This document shows, in pieces, positions 25,957-33,849 of a stretch of DNA of 37,893 nucleotides. The translations under genes were made by a program, and so were the position numbers. The DNA is from Desulfobacteraceae bacterium (GTDB lineage Bacteria > Desulfobacterota > Desulfobacteria > Desulfobacterales > Desulfosarcinaceae), in the NCBI GenBank assembly GCA_027025615.1, contig JALVQM010000067.1, forward strand, positions 1 to 37,893. Reading direction: 5' to 3'. Below the pieces are notes generated by a model, which worked only from the letters and a program-made list of their open reading frames with translations, was not told the DNA's origin and searched no databases. Position 1 is the stretch's first letter; each line of letters begins with the position of its first letter.

Positions 25957-26751
25957 GTGGTTCCTTTGCACCAAAAAAAGACAGCTTGTATCTTGATTGT
26001 GATCCTGTTTTTCTCTGCGGGCTGCGCATCGGTCCCGCTAAAGGTGAAAAATCCATACCGGTCTCATGATTTCAACTCCATTCAACTCTCAAAAGGAAAG
26101 GTTGGGATACTGGGGGTTTTTACGCATGACAAGAAAGCAGGGTTGCTAAAAAGCGACAGGCTCAACGCCCAGCTTTATTCCGTTTTCAAGGAAAAACGGC
26201 CTGAACTCCCCATTTTTTCAAGCAATGTTACTGGTGCATTTCTGGCCAAATATGATCCGGAGATCCTGGTCAGGGCCTGCCGTAGGGATGATTCTACTTT
26301 GCTTGGATTTCCGGGAAAAAATGATGTCGAGAACATTCCTTTCAGATTTTTGCTTTTAGGCATTGTTGAAAAAAACCTGATCAGCAAATCAAGACATGAG
26401 GAGTTGAAGAGGGAACCCGACACAAAGATACCAGAACCGGGATACAAAAACAAAAAGCCAAAGGAAGAAGTCTGGATCTGCAGAACGACCACGCGTACAC
26501 TAAAGATAACCATAGCTGTTTTAGATATTAACTCCTGGAAGGTGGTATGGAAGGGCACACTTCAGGATACTGGTTCAAACAGCAGGTCTTATAAGGGGGT
26601 AGCTGGAGAAGATCTTTTTCAACAGCCCATCGCCTTTTTCGGAAATACACTGTTTGATGCCGCTGCAGGGCCTTTTCTTCAGCCCAAGGCCCCCTCTGAA
26701 GAAAAAATGGCGCGAAAAATATTTCTCTCCTTTGCGCTTCAAATAAGGTGA
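25957..26751 (+). CDS. Predicted lipoprotein of unknown function
   Basis: 264-residue lipoprotein. The N terminus has KK followed by a hydrophobic stretch and the lipobox FSAGC with Cys23 as the lipidation site. The rest is about 240 residues with no recognised domain; it has alternating strands and a basic region near 145-170 (EPGYKNKKPKEEVW). The start is uncertain: GTG at 25957 or TTG at 25966, the latter with GGTGG five bases before it. No ATG is available before the signal sequence. It lies 70 bases after the TPR protein and ends at a strong hairpin, so it is probably the last gene of the kinase operon. Confidence 0.65.
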   Translation: MVPLHQKKTACILIVILFFSAGCASVPLKVKNPYRSHDFNSIQLSKGKVGILGVFTHDKKAGLLKSDRLNAQLYSVFKEKRPELPIFSSNVTGAFLAKYDPEILVRACRRDDSTLLGFPGKNDVENIPFRFLLLGIVEKNLISKSRHEELKREPDTKIPEPGYKNKKPKEEVWICRTTTRTLKITIAVLDINSWKVVWKGTLQDTGSNSRSYKGVAGEDLFQQPIAFFGNTLFDAAAGPFLQPKAPSEEKMARKIFLSFALQIR

Positions 26752-26922
26752 AATAGCCCTGTTGTCCGGAACAGGGCTATTGGGTTTCCCTGCTGAAAGC
26801 CTTGTCATCAGGAGGGGCAGGCCTATGGCTGCAAGGAAGAAATACTTGAAGGCCTGCATCCACAGAAAAACAAGGGGCATGATGAATGTCAATGGTAAAA
26901 CCGAGCTTTGGTTTGTCTTCAT
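26575..26922 (-). CDS. Possible small membrane protein (uncertain)
   Basis: A 115-residue ORF whose ATG has an ideal AAGGAG five bases upstream and starts with a hydrophobic helix (PLTFIMPLVFLWMQAF, then YFFLAAIGLPLLM) ending near residue 40. It lies 37 bases after the stop codon of the larger - strand gene at 26960. Against it, the ORF runs through the 12-bp stem-loop and its last 59 codons are antisense to the lipoprotein gene. It may be real only for its N-terminal part or be a decayed gene. Confidence 0.35.
   Translation of the reverse strand: MKTNQSSVLPLTFIMPLVFLWMQAFKYFFLAAIGLPLLMTRLSAGKPNSPVPDNRAISPYLKRKGEKYFSRHFFFRGGLGLKKRPCSGIKQCISEKGDGLLKKIFSSYPLIRPAV
26752..26781 (+). terminator. 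Strong stem-loop after the lipoprotein gene
   Basis: A perfect 12-bp stem (AATAGCCCTGTT / AACAGGGCTATT) with loop GTCCGG starts right after the lipoprotein stop codon. The following bases (GGGTTTCC) hold only three T, so it may be a weak or Rho-assisted terminator or a 3' stabiliser. It is symmetric and could also act on the - strand. Confidence 0.55.
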
Positions 26923-26959
26923 CTTTGCTCCTTATTATTCCTGATTAAAAGCAGTCTTC

Positions 26960-28366
26960 TCACGTTTTACTATCCTCAGGATGGGCAGCGCCCTTTTCCG
27001 TTATGGGTGAAATGCGGTCCACCACAAGGCCGACCAGGTCCTTGTACGTATGCCCATAAAGGAAGCGGAGCTCTTCATCCCTTCCTGGGTAGCACACGGC
27101 AACAGGTGAGTCCTGCGGTTGATTAGGATGAAGGAAAACAGGCTCGCCGCTGCCACCCATGCTTTTTCGGAGCTTACGAAAAGGGACATCCAGCCTCCGA
27201 GAATCAAACTTCAAGATAAGCATCCCGTCCGCAGCAGCTGAGGAACGTGCCGGCAAGCGCAATTCTGCGCTTATGAGACCCGGAAATCCCCTTACGGATT
27301 TGGTCACGGTCCCATGATACACGTCCAAAGGTCCGGGACCAAAGGGACCTGCTGGTTCCTTGCTCCAGGAGACTCCCAGCAAACCGGCAGTTGCCGTTCT
27401 GGTAAACGGCCTGATCCCGTGGAGACGATCCAGGAAATCTAAAAGTTCAACCACATGCGACCGTTTCAGCATATTTTCAAATGGAAAAAGATCGATAAGG
27501 TTACCATAAAAAACTCGATAATATAATTTGATTGAGTCAATTGTTTTCTTGATTTCTGAGTCCACCCATTCAGATAATTTATCTTCTTCCTGCGGAGTCA
27601 GATCGACAGGCCAATTTTCCGGAGGAATGCCGCCTCCTTTATATTTGCCGAAAACGATCTTCCTGATTTTGTGATCCAAGATATTCTGGTGCAGCTGTTT
27701 TTTTAGCTCACTGTATTGTTTAATACCCCGTTTTTTCAATGAATCAGGAGAGTTGATCAATAATTGTAGTTCTTCTAGATGGGTATTGCCGGTTTTAAGC
27801 AAAAACTGTCTTGATCTATAAGAATTTGATAGAATGTAGTTTGATGGCAATGTCACATAGTATTTAATAAATGAAATTTTAAACGACTCCCTGCCATCCC
27901 GAAAAAAAGGAAAATCAAGGCTACAAGAATCCCCTAAGAGCTTTTTTCCTCCCTTGGCATAATAAAACCTCACTCCCCAGCCATCTTTTTCAGGATTAAA
28001 CCCCGCCAGGAAGTTAACCCCAAACACATGGGGCAGCCTGTAATGGAATGTTGCAAGTTCATACCATCTGTTACCAGGTTGGCTCATAAACCAAGACGAT
28101 ATTATGCTCGACGGGTTGTGCCCCTGATACCACGTTTCCACCAAAGAACTGCCCACTTTTCCCAGGGGATCATGCCGCCACGCAGCACCTTTTACCTTGG
28201 CTAATATTTGTTCATGAATATCTTCATATAGTCTTTTTTCTGATTGATCCAAAAAATTAAACTTAGTCCGGTCTATTGGTCGTTCATAACTATCACCTGA
28301 ACTGGCATTTAATAATAAAAACAGGATAATCATCATTAAGATACAATAGACCTCAAATCGACTCAT
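26960..28366 (-). CDS. Exported protein of unknown function
   Basis: 468-residue protein not recognised. The ATG at 28366 has AGGGGG five bases upstream and begins MSRFEVYCILMMIILFLLLN, a signal peptide or anchor. The upstream in-frame start at 28429 is not supported. The mature part has aromatic-rich strands (WYELATFHYRLPHVFGVNF, GWGVRFYYAKGGKKL), a charged helical centre, and no known domain. Base composition over 27480-28300 is visibly more AT-rich than the T6SS genes, which suggests a separate origin. It is convergent with the kinase operon and may share an operon with the uncertain ORF below it. Confidence 0.65.
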   Translation of the reverse strand: MSRFEVYCILMMIILFLLLNASSGDSYERPIDRTKFNFLDQSEKRLYEDIHEQILAKVKGAAWRHDPLGKVGSSLVETWYQGHNPSSIISSWFMSQPGNRWYELATFHYRLPHVFGVNFLAGFNPEKDGWGVRFYYAKGGKKLLGDSCSLDFPFFRDGRESFKISFIKYYVTLPSNYILSNSYRSRQFLLKTGNTHLEELQLLINSPDSLKKRGIKQYSELKKQLHQNILDHKIRKIVFGKYKGGGIPPENWPVDLTPQEEDKLSEWVDSEIKKTIDSIKLYYRVFYGNLIDLFPFENMLKRSHVVELLDFLDRLHGIRPFTRTATAGLLGVSWSKEPAGPFGPGPLDVYHGTVTKSVRGFPGLISAELRLPARSSAAADGMLILKFDSRRLDVPFRKLRKSMGGSGEPVFLHPNQPQDSPVAVCYPGRDEELRFLYGHTYKDLVGLVVDRISPITEKGAAHPEDSKT

Positions 28367-28556
28367 TATAACCCCCTGGGCACTCTGCCAGGCTATAATC
28401 TTCAGCCTGCCTATTTCACACCTGTTCATCAGGAAAGATCATTCCGTTTTAGCCCGGTTTTTAAACTTCACCGTTCATAAGCGGCTTTCAATAGTACAAG
28501 TGTCTGCAAATTGACCAAGGTTACTGAGCGCGTCCCGGGCAAGAAAGACTCCTATC

Positions 28557-29507
28557 TTAAAGTCCGTGCTCTTTAAAAAGTTCTCGCAGGATGGGTGTGT
28601 TCTTTTTATCGATCTTCTCAATCTCATCCCAATCTAGGCTTCCCAATCCCATTTGTGATACCCCGCTCCTAAGTTCTGGATGCCTCAAAGCAGAACGGAC
28701 AAAAATAGCTTTGGACACCTGAGTAAAAAGGTCGGCCAGGACAGGCGTGATCTTGATTTCCTGCACCTTAAGACCTGAGTCCCGGATACCTTTCAGGGGA
28801 AACTCGAAGTTCTTCCGGTTGATGTACAGCCCCGCAGCAATCCTGCTAAACGAGAATAAGGGGGAGCTCTCTCCTTTCGGGTACATATCCATCCTTTTTA
28901 TAGCCGGACATGATAGGGGGTCCACAAGTATTTGGCAGAAACTTCCCTTCGGTGTATAGCCCGAAAGCAGATATCCTCCTTTTGCTTTCCGGGACTTTAA
29001 ACCGACTGTGACACGCTTGACAATAGATGGCAAATCAAGAACCACAGTGTTTCTTAATTCCGGTCCTGACGATGTTTCCCTGTAACGAGCGGCGGCTATC
29101 AAGATAAACTCATTGTCCTTAAGGCCCACCTTGAAAAGTGTTCCAATATTGTACAGCAAATTAACGCGATCTTCCAACGGGTTATACAGCAGGCCATTTC
29201 CCTGGGCTATCATGAACAATGGGGTTCCATCCACATGGTCTTGCATGCATAGAGCAACCTTTCCGGGCCTCTCATAAAAAAGTGTTAAATCAAGAACTGC
29301 GTCAACACCTGCAAAATAGGAGGCCTGGACAATCAAGGATGAATAGGGGGCTTTTTCAAGGGAAATGATCTTTACACTTTTCTTGAGACTCTCAGGTGTG
29401 GGTACGACTTTTGGCTGTGCAGCTGCGGTAGCAAACAAAAGGCAACACGTAAATAGGGTAAATAAAAAAAAGACCGCGCCCTGTCTAATTTCTGCCAATA
29501 TCTTCAT
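28557..29507 (-). CDS. Exported protein of unknown function
   Basis: 316-residue protein with a signal peptide (FFLFTLFTCCLLFATAAAQP, cleavage near 31). The mature part is largely beta, with LDLTLFYERPGKVALCMQ, GNGLLYNPLEDRVNLLYNIG and VVLDLPSIVKRVTVGLK. This is loosely reminiscent of LolA-like lipid-binding folds, but the match is too weak to name. GGAG lies seven bases before the ATG. A 190-base gap to the next - strand gene start (28366) holds no clear terminator. Nothing in it looks like a toxin. Confidence 0.65.
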   Translation of the reverse strand: MKILAEIRQGAVFFLFTLFTCCLLFATAAAQPKVVPTPESLKKSVKIISLEKAPYSSLIVQASYFAGVDAVLDLTLFYERPGKVALCMQDHVDGTPLFMIAQGNGLLYNPLEDRVNLLYNIGTLFKVGLKDNEFILIAAARYRETSSGPELRNTVVLDLPSIVKRVTVGLKSRKAKGGYLLSGYTPKGSFCQILVDPLSCPAIKRMDMYPKGESSPLFSFSRIAAGLYINRKNFEFPLKGIRDSGLKVQEIKITPVLADLFTQVSKAIFVRSALRHPELRSGVSQMGLGSLDWDEIEKIDKKNTPILRELFKEHGL

Positions 29508-29685
29508 TGAGCGCTCCGTTTCTTTCCGGGCTGATGGATCCCTGCTTCAACAGGGATTCTCCTTTTCACCATGAAAATGATCAGCTCTGTACGGTTTTCC
29601 CTGACCACGAGCTAAAGGGATGTTCGGCCCGGAAAATAAGGTTTCCCGAACCTGGTTTGCGCTCCAAATCCCATAAAAGTGGTTG

Positions 29686-30336
29686 TTACTTCCTTGCAAC
29701 TGATTCTAATGTTTCGGCAATTTTGAGACGCAGTTTTCTCTGAGCCCTGGCGCTTCGACCTGATGAGCTGCGGTACGCAGTTGCCAAATTCTGAGCCATT
29801 TTGCAGGTCAGCCGCCAGTCCAATGCAATTTTGCCGGCAGTGGTAACCTGGTAAACCCAGGCCATAAGACCATATTCTGCATAATTGGCCTCTTGCGTCA
29901 AAGCAAAGCTGCTCCATACGATAAGTTCAGGTCTGCCGTTACCGTCAAGGTCATTCATCCATGGCAACGGAAGCCTTTTGTACTGTCGCAAAGTTCTCCA
30001 TCCAACTGTGCTTGTCGTAAAACAAAATCCGTGAAAAGGCATTGAGTCGTTCCTGTTACCGAGGCCAACTGTAACCGTCCAGTAGCGACCACTGCCGCTT
30101 GGACCTTCTGCATGTACAAACAAGGCAAAGGTTTCTGCCTGTGATCGCATCCAGCCATGGAAAGAAACCGTTTCACAGGGCCCATGAAATTCTTCGCCAT
30201 TCATCCACAAAAAGCCCTTATCCGGCAGTGTAACGGTCATCCAGGGGGGGTTAATCAGCCCCTCTGAACATAGAGCGTCAGCTCCAAAAAAAAGCAGCGC
30301 TGAGGCCAGGACCAACATCATTGTTCTTTTGAACAT
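29686..30336 (-). CDS. Exported protein with a VCBS/FG-GAP-like motif
   Basis: 216-residue protein starting at ATG 30336 (MFKRTMMLVLASALLFFGAD signal peptide, AGG about ten bases upstream); the TTG at 30402 is less likely. The mature part includes MNDLDGNGRPELIVWSSF, a DxDxNG motif as in calcium-binding VCBS/FG-GAP repeats, but only one copy is seen, so no propeller can be claimed. Trp and Phe are abundant. It is the first gene of the - strand group. The C terminus is basic (SARAQRKLRLKIAETLE). The function is unknown. Confidence 0.6.
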   Translation of the reverse strand: MFKRTMMLVLASALLFFGADALCSEGLINPPWMTVTLPDKGFLWMNGEEFHGPCETVSFHGWMRSQAETFALFVHAEGPSGSGRYWTVTVGLGNRNDSMPFHGFCFTTSTVGWRTLRQYKRLPLPWMNDLDGNGRPELIVWSSFALTQEANYAEYGLMAWVYQVTTAGKIALDWRLTCKMAQNLATAYRSSSGRSARAQRKLRLKIAETLESVARK

Positions 30337-30402
30337 TTGCGACTTACCTGTCTTTTTATATTTTTCTTTTAGATTTTTGGCGAAGAGAGATAGAAGCGAC
30401 AA

Positions 30403-31554
30403 TCTGTGAAAGGTCTTCCAGACTTTGTCGCTTCTGTAATGATTTCAATAAGAAAAGTCAATCCAACTACAGCCGGTGCGATTCAACCTGGTCAGGACAA
30501 AAGAAAGTGTCATCTAAAAGAATCCATCAAGGGCTCATCTGGGGACATATCAATCTTGTTGTTGCCCAAAGAGGCAGGCCCCGTTCTGCTAAAATACCGA
30601 GTCCTTGCGGAGGTGTTTTTAATCTAGACCGGTTCGTCGATCAATTCCCATGGCCCGGATTATCAGATTTTACGCATGTTCACAGGAAGACATTGAGCCG
30701 CTTGTCTTTATCAGTTGTCGTAGGTCTCATCTGGGCTCCGGCCTTTGCCAAAGCTTTCCGGTACCTGTTTTTAAAGGCTACCACCGCACTCCGGTAGTGT
30801 CAATTCTCGAGTAACCTTAAATATTTATTTCCTTTATCAGGGTCCAATCGCCAAAGCAACCCAGGTCCTGACAGTTAAAAGCAAAAAAGTGCAGTCGGCG
30901 TTTTTGTCTGCAACCATCTGCGGATACTTTGCTTTGCAGATGAATTTTTTGTTAAAACGTTCAACCTAAAAGATGGTAAAAGATAGCGAAGATATAAAAT
31001 CCTGGTTTGTGTTATATCCTCTTCTGTACTTATCCAGAGTTAAACCTGCCAGCAGGTGAATCAAGGACAGCTATACCCTGTTTAAGGAAGGCCGATCCTG
31101 CCGGGGTCATTCATTGGATAAGCGTTACTTGCACGCCGGGTTTTCAACAACTATCATCAACGATCAGATTGCCTCGGTTCACAAGTCCCGCAGTGCACAA
31201 TTTGTTGCCCATACAACACCACTTTCCTGCAGCATCCGTCCAAACCCCGTCAGCGCCTGAGCTTGTTAAAACATATGAATTACAAGTGAAGTGGTTACCA
31301 CCTCGTTTATACTTCCGGAAGGAACAGGTCCCGGAAGTTTCCCAAAGAAGCTCTGTCGTAATAAGGCTCCGTTGTATTTCAGAAAGGAGGGGCGTGTGCG
31401 GTAAGACATGTGCCATAGCCTGTTTCTTGACAGCCAGAGGTTGGTGTCCAAGATGCGGACCGGATTCTCCACGGGAAAAGATGGCTGGCAGGTCGGCTGC
31501 AGAAAAGGTAACTGACCGGCACCGGAGGTGTCTCGAAAACAGCGGTCGAATATA
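30403..31554 (+). other. Gene-poor stretch
   Basis: About 1150 bases with no ORF that has coding-like composition and a ribosome site of its own, apart from a doubtful GTG ORF discussed in the findings (31394-31657, which runs past this stretch). ORFs on both strands here read as unrelated fragments. No tRNA, rRNA, repeat array or insertion sequence ends are visible. It may be decayed sequence at the edge of the T6SS island. Confidence 0.5.
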
Positions 31555-31758
31555 TCAGCTATGGCAGGGTTTGACTGATTGCGGTTTTATCTGTGCATTG
31601 ACGGGCCTGTGTGCAGAGCCACGGCATACCCGGCAACGCTCCGCACTACATCCCTGACAGGCGTAGCAATCGGCACAAGGGTGTTTTTTATGCCTGCATT
31701 TGTCTTGTTCAGGTACAAAAACCTTGCCCGGCAAGCCAGGTACTTTCTCCCATGCCAT
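31555..31758 (-). CDS. Possible small Cys-rich metal-binding protein
   Basis: 67-residue ORF with seven Cys spaced C-x6-C-x2-C-x2-C-x2-C-x4-C-x2-C (CADCYACQGCSAERCRVC), as in small zinc or iron-sulfur knuckle proteins, plus one Cys near the C terminus. AAGGA lies ten bases before the ATG. It is isolated, divergent from the GTPase operon, and unrecognised. The regular spacing argues for a real gene, but its short length and gene-poor surroundings keep confidence low. Confidence 0.45.
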   Translation of the reverse strand: MAWEKVPGLPGKVFVPEQDKCRHKKHPCADCYACQGCSAERCRVCRGSAHRPVNAQIKPQSVKPCHS

Positions 31759-31836
31759 GGCTTTGTCATCCTTGTATGGGTTAGCCTATCTGCTGCATCA
31801 AAATCCCTTCAACTTAACCTGGCATGAATTTTCAGT

Positions 31837-31864
31837 TTGTCAAGCCGCTCAAACAGATTATATT
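31837..31864 (+). promoter_or_regulatory. Predicted promoter for the GTPase operon, near-leaderless
   Basis: TTGTCA at 31837-31842 and TATATT at 31859-31864 are 16 bases apart. Initiation 6-8 bases after the -10 box would fall at about 31871, one or two bases before the ATG at 31873. This fits the absence of a usable ribosome site before that ATG. Confidence 0.45.
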
Positions 31865-31872
31865 CTTAGGAC

Positions 31873-33849
31873 ATGAAAGATCTGAGCCTTCATTTGAAGC
31901 AACTGCGTCAGCAATTGCCGGAACTGCTCGACTGCCTTCACCCCGGTGCAAGCCGGCAACTGGATACCTGGTGCAGGGTGCTGGATGTCAAGCTTCTATC
32001 ACGCTTCGGGCCTGAATTTCCACTGGTAGCGGCTGTTTGTGGTGGAGGATCATCCGGTAAATCCACCCTGGTAAACAGCCTGGCCGGAAGGCGGATCTCA
32101 CCGGTGGGTGGAACGGCCGGCTTGAACCGGCGGGTATTGCTGTTATTTAATCCACGCTGGCTTGAATCCGGGTTTTTTCTGCCGGCCCTTGAAGAAACCC
32201 TGGATGTCAAAACAGCTCCCCTGCAGACCACTGACCAGCTTGAAACTCCGGGCGAGCCACTTTACGCGGCATTGAGCTCCATGCCCGAAAACCTGGTGTT
32301 GCTGGATACACCCGATTTCGACACCGGTGCCCGCGGGCTTTACACAAACCGCCAGTCTGCAAAAAAATGGCTCGAAACCGCCGATCTGCTGATCTACCTG
32401 TTTACCAATTCAAATTACGCCAATTGCGACAACACCGATTTTCTGCGCCAGGTCCTGACCGGAATAGGCAACCGGCCTTGTTTGCTGGTTTACCGTTCAT
32501 ATCCCGGAATGGACAGCAAACTTGTACAGGAGCACGCCGGCCTGGTGGCAAAAAATATTTACGGCCGGAACCACAAGCAGATGGTTCTTGGCGTTTTCCG
32601 GGCCGATGAAGACAACGCCGTGGCCGAAGGAGGCCTGCCGCTTACCATACGGCCGGCAGACGGTGGCTCAAGCTTCATGAACCGCCTGGCAGGGGTGGAT
32701 GCCGCTGTATGGCGCAGAAGGATCGCCGCATCAGCACTGGAAGACATAGTCCATCAGAGCCGACAGGCAGCTGAAACGGCCGCCCGGTATCTTGCCCACC
32801 TGGATTTGTACCGGGCTGCACTGAAAACCATAGAAGCACGTTGTGTTACCGAGGCCCTGGCCCACTTTCCTTCCGAACGGGTTTTAAATCTGTTTACCAG
32901 GATCTGGCTCCAAACAGATCCGACCCACGTCCGCCTGATGCGCAAAACCGGCAACCTGGTGGAATGGCCCCTGGCAAAACTTTCCCGAGCCGTCAAGTAC
33001 CTCAAGGGGCAAAAACAAACCAGGGCTGAAAGCCCAGACCTTGAATCACAGCGCCGCACAGTTGAAATAGATCTGCTCCAGGCTGCCGATCACCTTTTAA
33101 GGGCTGCCACGGCAGACTCATTAAGTATTGAACTGCCTGAAGAATCTGATTTAGGGAAAATGGCAAGCACTTTTGACACCATGACTGCTGTTGGAACTGC
33201 CACTGGAAACCTCGGCACCACCTGTCCGGTTGCCCTTGCCAAAAATAAAAACAACAGTGGTCAAAACCTGCTGACCATCAGGGTTGATCTACCTGCCTGC
33301 CTTAAGCAAGCCCAAACCAGCGTACGGCGGATTGACCAGGGCCGGCTCAATTTGCGCCTGGCCGGCTGCAAGGATCAAATCCTGCAGCCGTCAAGCAAGC
33401 TGGAGTCGGATCTTCAACAGCTTGCATCCGGTTTGCGTGAAGAAATGGGCCTGCTGGATCAGCTGCGCCAGACAGCCGCGGCCATGCTCAATGTACTGCC
33501 AGCCACCGCTGCGGTAACCTATATTATTTCCACCGGCGATCCGGTGGGAGCAGCAGCCATAAAGATAAAACTGGGCGGGCTTTTCGGTCTCAAGGATCTT
33601 TATGCCCTGATCGCGATTCCGGCTACCAGCAGTTTGAAAAAGGCCGACCGCCAACAACTGCAAAAAGTGCTCGGTCCGGTTGCCCGCAGCTGGCTGGACA
33701 GTAAGCTGTCCCTTGTGCAAAATCTGTTTGCAGAGCATATTACCGGACAACTTGTCGTTGCCGCCGATCAAATTCACACCACCGCAAGCGGCCTGCTTGA
33801 GCAGGTTGAAGCCCTGACAGACCGGATTCAGAAGAAAGGAACCCAATGA
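31873..33849 (+). CDS. Dynamin-like GTPase, paired (first)
   Basis: 658-residue P-loop GTPase of dynamin-like architecture. G1 is GGSSGKST at about 58-65 and G3 is DTPD at about 145-148 in LVLLDTPDFDTGARG. The G4 position, expected in PCLLVYRSYPGMDS (about 202-215), lacks NKxD, so nucleotide specificity may be altered or lost. A long helical region follows (about 290-500). A hydrophobic Ala/Gly-rich stretch at about 535-595 (LPATAAVTYIISTGDPVGAA) may insert in a membrane. The final helix is amphipathic. Its stop overlaps the second GTPase by 4 bases, so the pair is translated together. Bacterial dynamin-like proteins often work as pairs in membrane remodelling; the role here is unknown. Confidence 0.75.
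   Translation: MKDLSLHLKQLRQQLPELLDCLHPGASRQLDTWCRVLDVKLLSRFGPEFPLVAAVCGGGSSGKSTLVNSLAGRRISPVGGTAGLNRRVLLLFNPRWLESGFFLPALEETLDVKTAPLQTTDQLETPGEPLYAALSSMPENLVLLDTPDFDTGARGLYTNRQSAKKWLETADLLIYLFTNSNYANCDNTDFLRQVLTGIGNRPCLLVYRSYPGMDSKLVQEHAGLVAKNIYGRNHKQMVLGVFRADEDNAVAEGGLPLTIRPADGGSSFMNRLAGVDAAVWRRRIAASALEDIVHQSRQAAETAARYLAHLDLYRAALKTIEARCVTEALAHFPSERVLNLFTRIWLQTDPTHVRLMRKTGNLVEWPLAKLSRAVKYLKGQKQTRAESPDLESQRRTVEIDLLQAADHLLRAATADSLSIELPEESDLGKMASTFDTMTAVGTATGNLGTTCPVALAKNKNNSGQNLLTIRVDLPACLKQAQTSVRRIDQGRLNLRLAGCKDQILQPSSKLESDLQQLASGLREEMGLLDQLRQTAAAMLNVLPATAAVTYIISTGDPVGAAAIKIKLGGLFGLKDLYALIAIPATSSLKKADRQQLQKVLGPVARSWLDSKLSLVQNLFAEHITGQLVVAADQIHTTASGLLEQVEALTDRIQKKGTQ

Noticed and set aside
29538-29557. 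ATCCCTG-CTTCAA-CAGGGAT stem-loop
   Set aside because: A 7-bp stem without a T-tract between two exported-protein genes; too weak to call a terminator.
30507-30797. 96-residue + strand ORF
   Set aside because: No ribosome site, no recognisable domain, and mixed composition typical of random frames.
31007-31657. 216-residue + strand ORF in the gene-poor gap
   Set aside because: No ribosome site at its first start and no coding-like pattern before 31394; only the GTG sub-frame is kept, as a low-interest finding.
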